34,808 nucleotides of DNA, from assembly GCA_902812335.1 (NCBI GenBank), contig CADDZL010000006.1:1-34808 (forward strand). Reading direction: 5' to 3'. The notes below the pieces were generated by a model, which saw nothing but the letters and a program-made list of their open reading frames with translations, did no database searches and was not told the DNA's origin. Position 1 is the first letter of the stretch; each line of letters begins with the position of its first letter. Both the position numbers and the translations under genes were made by a program. This document shows, piece by piece, positions 30,030 through 34,808 of the stretch. The DNA is from Chloroflexota bacterium (GTDB taxonomy: Bacteria; Chloroflexota; Anaerolineae; DSLN01).

Positions 30030-30082
30030 CGCTGAAGCACCGTCTTGGTCTCCTACCTCAGGCGCGGCGGGCGGCTGCATAA
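30030..30082 (+). pseudogene. C-terminal remnant of a second SnoaL-like gene
   Basis: The frame here reads LKHRLGLLPQARRAAA-stop; the intact SnoaL gene ends QMHQLGLLPQARQAAA-stop. Over the last 40 bases (30044-30083 versus 29510-29549) 33 are identical. All seven differences are transitions, and only one changes an amino acid (Gln to Arg). Nothing of the rest of the gene remains. It is a relic of a tandem or recombined paralog. Confidence 0.75.
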
Positions 30083-30169
30083 CTGAATCTCGTGACGCGG
30101 ATGGGGCGAGGGAGTACGCGGTATGCGTATTCCACCGTCCCATCCTACGCTCTCCATAGCCTCTTCGGC

Positions 30170-30175
30170 TATAAT
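30170..30175 (+). promoter_or_regulatory. -10 box of the eIF2B-like gene
   Basis: TATAAT lies seven bases before a GTG at 30182, giving a predicted leaderless transcript. The -35 region (about 30147-30152) is not recognisable. Confidence 0.5.
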
Positions 30176-30181
30176 TGGCCT

Positions 30182-31090
30182 GTGGCTGACTGGCACTCTA
30201 TTGTAGCGGCGATCGCCGCCGACAACCGCTCTGGCGCGACGGCCATCGCCGCACGGGCTGCTGAGGCGATCGCGGCTCTGGCTCAGCGCACAGACCTCGC
30301 GCCTGACGCCTGGCGGGCCCAGTTGAATGAACTGGCCCGCGCCCTGATCGCCGCGCAGCCCTCGATGGCGCCGCTGTTCAACCTGGCGAACGGCGTTCTG
30401 TGGGCGGTGGAGGGGGCCGGGCCGGATAAGTCGCGCGAGGTCGCAGGCCGTACCGCGGAGGAGCGGGCCCAGGCGATGCGGGCCAGCCCCAAGGGAATCG
30501 CTGACCACGCGGTTCAAATGATCCCTGCCGGCGGCGTCGTCCTCACCCACTCAGCCAGCGCGGCGGTCTATACGACGCTGTATCTGGTCCACCAGCGCGG
30601 GCGAACAGCAACAGTCATCTGCACCGAATCGCGACCACAGTTGGAGGGGCAGATGCTGGCGCGTGACCTGGCCGCCATCGGCCTTCCCGTCAGGCTGATC
30701 GTGGACGCTGCCGTCTACGAGGCGGTCTCTCAGGCGGATGTGGTGCTGCTAGGCGCGGATGCGCTGGCACCGGCCGGTGTGGTCAACAAGATCGGCAGCG
30801 CCGGGTTGGCGGCGATAGCTCAAGCCAAAGGCAAGCCGGTGATTGTCCTGGCCGGGCGCGACAAGGTCTGGCCGGCAGAGCTCTCGGACAAGCCCCCTAT
30901 TATAGATCGTGATCCGGCTGAGGTCTGGCCGGATGCGTCGCCGGGCGTGACGGTCATCAACCGCTATTTCGATCTCACGCCCTGGTCGGCTGTGACCCGT
31001 GTTGTGACTGAGGACAGCGCGCTGACGCCGGAGGAGGTCAAGGCGCTGGCAGCGCGGATCAGGGTACATCCGAGCCTGCGGCGGGCCTGA
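30182..31090 (+). CDS. eIF2B/MtnA/R15P-isomerase superfamily protein
   Basis: The 302-residue product begins, as proposed, at GTG (VADWHSIVAAIAADN). The C-terminal Rossmann-like part has the superfamily blocks LTHSASAAVYTTL, VICTESRPQLEG, ADVVLLGADAL and GVVNKIGSAGLAAIAQAKGKPVIVLAG in pieces. The isomerases have Cys in the THCNS-type loop; here it is Ser (THSAS), as in eIF2B regulatory subunits, so sugar-isomerase activity is doubtful. It may bind sugar phosphates or nucleotides as a sensor. The ATG at 30092 would add 30 residues that overlap the predicted promoter and are not family-like. Confidence 0.85.
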   Translation: MADWHSIVAAIAADNRSGATAIAARAAEAIAALAQRTDLAPDAWRAQLNELARALIAAQPSMAPLFNLANGVLWAVEGAGPDKSREVAGRTAEERAQAMRASPKGIADHAVQMIPAGGVVLTHSASAAVYTTLYLVHQRGRTATVICTESRPQLEGQMLARDLAAIGLPVRLIVDAAVYEAVSQADVVLLGADALAPAGVVNKIGSAGLAAIAQAKGKPVIVLAGRDKVWPAELSDKPPIIDRDPAEVWPDASPGVTVINRYFDLTPWSAVTRVVTEDSALTPEEVKALAARIRVHPSLRRA

Positions 31091-31134
31091 AGCAACGGTC
31101 TTCCCGTCCGGAAGGACTTGAATAATGAGTTAGA

Positions 31135-32133
31135 CTAGATGCGCGCCCTGGGGTCGAGGGCATCGCGTAGGCCGTCGCCGAGGAAGTTGATGCACAAGAC
31201 GGTCAGGAGGATGAACAGGCCGGGGAAGACCCACAGCCAGGGCGCAGTTTGCAGGTAGGGCTGGGCCTTGTCCAGCATGTTGCCCCAACTGGCTGTGGGT
31301 GGCTGCACACCCAGGCCGAGGTAGCTGGCGTAAGCCTCAAGCAGGATGGCGTTGGCCAGGCCCAGCGTCGCCGCCACGATGATAGGCGCGACGGTGTTGG
31401 GCAGAATGTGGGAGAGGAAGATGCGGGTGTGGCTGGCGCCCAGCGCCAGCGACGCCTGGATGTAGTCCTGCTCCTTGAGCGAGAGCACCGTGGCACGCAC
31501 AATGCGGGCCTCTGCCATCCAGTTGGTCACGCCGATGACGGCGATCACCAGCAGCACACTGCCGCTAACCTCGCGGCCCGGCAGGTGGAGCGGCGCGATC
31601 TTGGGCGCAAACATCTTGCCGACCAGGATCAGCAGGAACAGGTTGGGAATACAGAGCATGGCTTCGGTGAAGCGCATGAGCAGGCTGTCCACCCAGCCGC
31701 CCAGGTAGCCGGCCAACCCGCCGATCATCACCCCCAGGAACATCGCGATGACTACGGCCAGCGTGCCGACGGCCAGTGAGATTTGCCCGCCGTAGACAAT
31801 ACGGGCCAACTGGTCTCGGCCGACGCCGTCGGTGCCGAAGAGGTGCTGGAACGAGGGCGCTGCCCGGATGTTGGCCGGATCGGTCTGGTTGGCGGCGTTC
31901 TCCGAGAGCCAGACCGTGCCTAAGGTGATAAAGAGCAGGATGCCGGCGAGCACCAGGGCAGCCGCGAGCGCCATGCGGTGGCGGCGGAAGCGGCGCCAGA
32001 CGAGCTGGCGCGGGCTGAGCGGCGCGGCCAGCCCCTCACGGGCGAGCACATCATCCAGCCGGGTGGGGGTCAGCGGGGCAGCCCTCACCCGGCCTAAGCC
32101 AGAAGGAGGTTCGGATGCTGCCGTCTCAGCCAT
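31135..32133 (-). CDS. ABC importer permease, OppC/DppC type
   Basis: A 332-residue inner-membrane permease. A cytoplasmic N-terminal tail of about 45 residues precedes the first helix (MALAAALVLAGILLFITLG). The region after it has the family DGVGRDQLARIVYGGQISLAVG. Further helices and the EAA coupling loop (EQDYIQASLALGASHTRIFLSHILPN) dock the ATPase. The C-terminus LGDGLRDALDPRARI is the DppC signature. It starts one base after the stop of the partner permease gene. The ATPase genes are not seen downstream within the window. Confidence 0.95.
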   Translation of the reverse strand: MAETAASEPPSGLGRVRAAPLTPTRLDDVLAREGLAAPLSPRQLVWRRFRRHRMALAAALVLAGILLFITLGTVWLSENAANQTDPANIRAAPSFQHLFGTDGVGRDQLARIVYGGQISLAVGTLAVVIAMFLGVMIGGLAGYLGGWVDSLLMRFTEAMLCIPNLFLLILVGKMFAPKIAPLHLPGREVSGSVLLVIAVIGVTNWMAEARIVRATVLSLKEQDYIQASLALGASHTRIFLSHILPNTVAPIIVAATLGLANAILLEAYASYLGLGVQPPTASWGNMLDKAQPYLQTAPWLWVFPGLFILLTVLCINFLGDGLRDALDPRARI

Positions 32134-32134
32134 C

Positions 32135-33142
32135 TCAGGTTAGCCGGATGCGCGGGTCGAGGAAGGTGTAGGTAACATCCGTGATGATCTGAAACAGCAC
32201 CACCGCGACCGACACGACCAGCAGGATACCCATGACCACCGGGTAGTCGCTCTTCTGCACATGCTCCCAGAACAGCCGGCCCATGCCCGGCCAGGCGAAG
32301 ATCGTCTCGGTGACGATGGCCCCGGCCAGTGCGAAAGGCAGGTTGAGTCCCAGCAAGGTGACGAAAGGGAGCGCGGCGTTCTTCAGCGCGTGGCGCAACA
32401 GGACGATACGCTCCATCACGCCCTTGGCCCGCGCCGTGCGCACATAATCCTGCGACAGCACCTCCAGCATCGAGGAACGCAGGAAGCGGGTGTAACCGGC
32501 GATGTCGATGATGGATAGCGCCGCCACAGGCAGGACGAGGTGCCACAGATACTGCGGGATGGTGGGCCCGGCCTCCAGATCGTACATGCCGCCGGTCGGG
32601 AAATAGGGCAGGCCCCATGCTTTGAAGTTGACGGCAAAGAGATAGAGCAGCAACAACGCCAGCGTGAAGATAGGGAATGAGTAGCCGATGAACGACGCTG
32701 TAGTCAGCAGGTTGTCGAAGAACGAGTACTGCCGTGCTGCGCTATACACGCCCAGGAGCAGCGACGCCGCCAGGGTGATGGCGTAGGCCGCGCCCATCAG
32801 AATGAGGGTGTTGCCCAGGCGGCTGCCGATCATCTCCAGCACCGGCTGCTTGGTCACAATAGATTCGCCCCAGTCGAAGCTGGCAACACGCCCCAGCCAG
32901 GTCAGGTACTGCCCGGGCACGACCGTGATCTGCCGGTTCTCGTCCAGCGTGATGGCCGGCAGAACCGGCTGGTCGAGGCCGAGTTGGTGACGCAGCCGGG
33001 CGCGGTCCTCTGCCCGCACCCGGCCGCGCCCGTACGCCGCCAGGGGATCGCCCGTCAACTGGATCAGCACGAATACGACGGCGGTGATGATCAGCAGCAA
33101 GGGAATGGCTTGTAGCAGGCGGCGCACGATGTAGGTCGTCAT
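32135..33142 (-). CDS. ABC importer permease, OppB/DppB type
   Basis: A 335-residue permease starting MTTYIVRRLLQAIPLLLIITAVVF, the usual DppB beginning. Six membrane helices, the periplasmic loop after helix 1 (RARLRHQLGLDQPVLPAI) and the EAA loop (SQDYVRTARAKGVMERIVLLRHALKNA) are visible, with the C-terminus LDPRIRLT. ATG 33142 overlaps the stop of the binding-protein gene (ATGA), giving translational coupling, so the longer frame to 33187 is rejected. It forms the channel with the OppC-type partner downstream. Confidence 0.95.
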   Translation of the reverse strand: MTTYIVRRLLQAIPLLLIITAVVFVLIQLTGDPLAAYGRGRVRAEDRARLRHQLGLDQPVLPAITLDENRQITVVPGQYLTWLGRVASFDWGESIVTKQPVLEMIGSRLGNTLILMGAAYAITLAASLLLGVYSAARQYSFFDNLLTTASFIGYSFPIFTLALLLLYLFAVNFKAWGLPYFPTGGMYDLEAGPTIPQYLWHLVLPVAALSIIDIAGYTRFLRSSMLEVLSQDYVRTARAKGVMERIVLLRHALKNAALPFVTLLGLNLPFALAGAIVTETIFAWPGMGRLFWEHVQKSDYPVVMGILLVVSVAVVLFQIITDVTYTFLDPRIRLT

Positions 33143-34808
33143 TTCACGTCCCAGGCGTAGATATTCCAGTAGAAGGACGAGAACCAACCGGGCTGGAAGC
33201 CGACCACGCGATCGGCAGCAGTATAGATGTCCAGGCGGTCGTACATCGGGATGATGTAGACGTTGTCGGCCATGATCTGCTGGATCCGGTCGTAGAGCTT
33301 CTTGCGTTCGGCCGGGTCCACCACGCGCACGGCCTGCTCGAACAGCTTATCGAGTTCCGGGTTACAGACGCGATACCAGTTGGTGCCGTCGGGCTTGTCG
33401 GCGGTGGGGATTTGACCGCAGGTCCAGTAGTTGGAGCCGCCGTTGTCCGGATCAGGGAAAGCGCCGTCGGTATAGCCGGCCATCTGGTACGTGCCTGACG
33501 CCACCGGTCCGCCTTCAGTAAAACCGGCGAAGAGCGTGTCGGCCGGCACATTCTGGATCTTCATCTCGATACCTACGTCCTTGAGATTTTGCTGGACGAG
33601 GAGCTGAACGTCTTCACGGAGCTGGTTGCCGCTCTGGGTCGTGTGGGTGAAGGATAACTTCACGCCGCCTTTGGCGCGGATGCCATCGGGGCCGACCTTC
33701 CAGCCGGCGTCGTCGAGCAACTTCTTGGCCTGCTCCGGGTCGTAGGGCAGGGCTTTAATGGCGGTGTTCTCCCAATAGGTATTGTCCCAGAAGGTGCGGG
33801 CCACCTTCGTCTTGCCGAACAGGAGCTTATCCACGATGGTCTGGCGGTCAATGGCCAGGGCGATGGCCTTGCGCACATTCACGTCCTGGAAGAAGGGCGG
33901 ACCGATCTTAGGGCCGAGGTTGAACAGGTAATGCTCAACCCAGCCGGTGGGCAGGGTGACCAGCCGCACTTTGGGGGCGAGTTGCTCGAACTCCGGGATT
34001 TTCGCCTCGGTGAAGTCCACGCCGATGTCCACATCGCCGGTCTTGACGGCAGCCACCAGCCCCTCGACGTCGGGGTAGATCTTCCAGATGATGCGGTCCA
34101 GTTTGGGTCGGCCGCGCCAGTAGTCAGGGTTGGCAGCGACGGTAATGTGGTCGCCGGAGACCCACTCCACGAATTTGTAGGGACCGGCTCCGATGGGGGC
34201 CCGGTTCCAGTCGGCCTTGTCAATGCTATCCATACTGCCCAGGATGTGGGCCGGCATGATGCTGCGGAAGATCTTGGAAGCCCAGGGTGCGTACACGTCC
34301 TTGAAGTGGACCAGCGCGGTGGTGTCGTCGGGCGTGTCAATGCTCTCGATCTGGTCATAGCCGTCACGGCTGGCGACGGTGTTCTTCTCGTTCATGACCG
34401 CCTGCCAGGTGAACTTGAGGTCGGCCGAGGTCAGCGGCGTGCCATCATGCCATTTCAGGCCGGGGCGCAGCTTGAGGGTGATGGTCTTGTTATCGGCTGA
34501 GATGCCGCCGTTGGCCTGCGAGGGGACTTCGGCGGCCAACTCTGGGAAGATCTGGTTCTTATCATCCCAGTTGAACAGGCCGGGGTTGATCGTCTCGATG
34601 ACGAGTTGAGCGACCCACTCGTTGGTGTAGTCCCAATTCAGGATGTCCGGCTCCTGATGCAGGCCGATGGTCAGGCTCTTGGGCCTGGGGGTGTCCGTTG
34701 GCTTAGGGACAGGGGTCGCACTCGGTTGGGGTGGGGCCGTGGCTGGCAGGGTTGGTGCTTGGGTAGGCTGGGGCGGCGGCACCGCCGTCGGTGCAACAGC
34801 CTGTGAAC
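33139..34808 (-). CDS. ABC transporter substrate-binding protein, family 5 (partial)
   Basis: A peptide/nickel-type solute-binding protein; its N-terminus lies beyond the window. The first visible residues form a Pro/Thr/Ala/Gln-rich linker (PPQPSATPVPKPTDTPRPK) typical of lipid-anchored binding proteins in these bacteria. The frame is open to the edge. The mature domain has the family-5 blocks ILNWDYTNEW, LKLRPGLKWHDGTPLTSADLKFT (in pieces), GAGPYKFVEW, VNVRKAIALAIDRQTIV and the closing Trp-rich FQPGWFSSFYWNIYAWDVK (split). It delivers oligopeptides, or possibly another substrate, to the two permeases encoded next. A lipobox should be just upstream of the window. Confidence 0.95.
   Translation of the reverse strand, partial: SQAVAPTAVPPPQPTQAPTLPATAPPQPSATPVPKPTDTPRPKSLTIGLHQEPDILNWDYTNEWVAQLVIETINPGLFNWDDKNQIFPELAAEVPSQANGGISADNKTITLKLRPGLKWHDGTPLTSADLKFTWQAVMNEKNTVASRDGYDQIESIDTPDDTTALVHFKDVYAPWASKIFRSIMPAHILGSMDSIDKADWNRAPIGAGPYKFVEWVSGDHITVAANPDYWRGRPKLDRIIWKIYPDVEGLVAAVKTGDVDIGVDFTEAKIPEFEQLAPKVRLVTLPTGWVEHYLFNLGPKIGPPFFQDVNVRKAIALAIDRQTIVDKLLFGKTKVARTFWDNTYWENTAIKALPYDPEQAKKLLDDAGWKVGPDGIRAKGGVKLSFTHTTQSGNQLREDVQLLVQQNLKDVGIEMKIQNVPADTLFAGFTEGGPVASGTYQMAGYTDGAFPDPDNGGSNYWTCGQIPTADKPDGTNWYRVCNPELDKLFEQAVRVVDPAERKKLYDRIQQIMADNVYIIPMYDRLDIYTAADRVVGFQPGWFSSFYWNIYAWDVK

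Noticed and set aside
1-34808. CRISPR array, prophage, insertion sequence or defence island
   Set aside because: No regularly spaced direct repeats, transposase, integrase, phage structural or known defence genes were found. The repeats seen are isolated short palindromes.

Overview
The window is GC-rich, densely packed bacterial DNA. It most likely comes from a member of the Chloroflexota (Anaerolineae-like). This is an inference from the gene mix (folate-dependent TrmFO, HypE-like AIR synthase, eIF2B-like protein, receiver-GAF protein, a DUF5679-like mini-protein), from a secreted protein ending in a short aromatic/Pro/Leu-Arg tail, and from several apparently leaderless genes. No marker gene settles the taxonomy. 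The window looks like ordinary chromosome: no phage, transposase, CRISPR array or integrase is visible. Short palindromic repeats have inserted themselves, some inside genes.

Layout. 1-2640: a secreted beta-propeller/lytic-transglycosylase-like protein, tRNA-Leu(UAA) with its own consensus promoter, and a one-helix membrane peptide. 2800-5330: three OmpR/PhoB-type response regulators with no kinase beside them; the middle one has a damaged receiver. 5336-7870 (minus): 6-phosphofructokinase with an altered GGDGS motif, a thioredoxin-TPR co-chaperone and a four-helix membrane protein. 8150-9200 (minus): a Fur/PerR-type regulator and bacterioferritin behind a consensus promoter overlaid by a PerR-box-like palindrome. 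9291-15930: proS on plus; on minus a T-box leader controlling an alaX-like editing gene and ileS, whose IleRS has GIHH in place of HIGH. 15932-17860: mobA (leaderless) and a degenerate-receiver/GAF protein. 18009-19500 (minus): a HypE-like AIR synthase behind a promoter, 17-codon leader peptide, long hairpin and intrinsic terminator (a candidate attenuator), then a DUF5679-like gene. 19809-23742: trmFO, an M28 peptidase lipoprotein and hflX, which has no standard start codon where homology demands one. 23956-26813: an aminotransferase gene translationally coupled to ATP-dependent PEP carboxykinase. 27007-27233: a consensus promoter driving a structured, terminated RNA that resembles 6S RNA. 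27303-28219: two small exported proteins. 28310-30082: a TetR regulator divergent from a SnoaL-like cyclase and a cupin, followed by the tail of a second SnoaL gene. 30182-31090: an eIF2B-like protein. 31135-34808 (minus): an oligopeptide/dipeptide-type ABC importer, cut by the window end.

How the genes work together. Clear functional pairs are Fur/PerR with bacterioferritin (iron and peroxide), AlaX with IleRS under one T-box, aminotransferase with PEPCK (aspartate to oxaloacetate to PEP), SnoaL with cupin under TetR, and binding protein with two permeases. Promoters here are easy to read: TTGACA, 17 bp, then TATAAT-like. A subgroup shares TGG directly before the -10 box. Several genes start within a few bases of the predicted transcription start.
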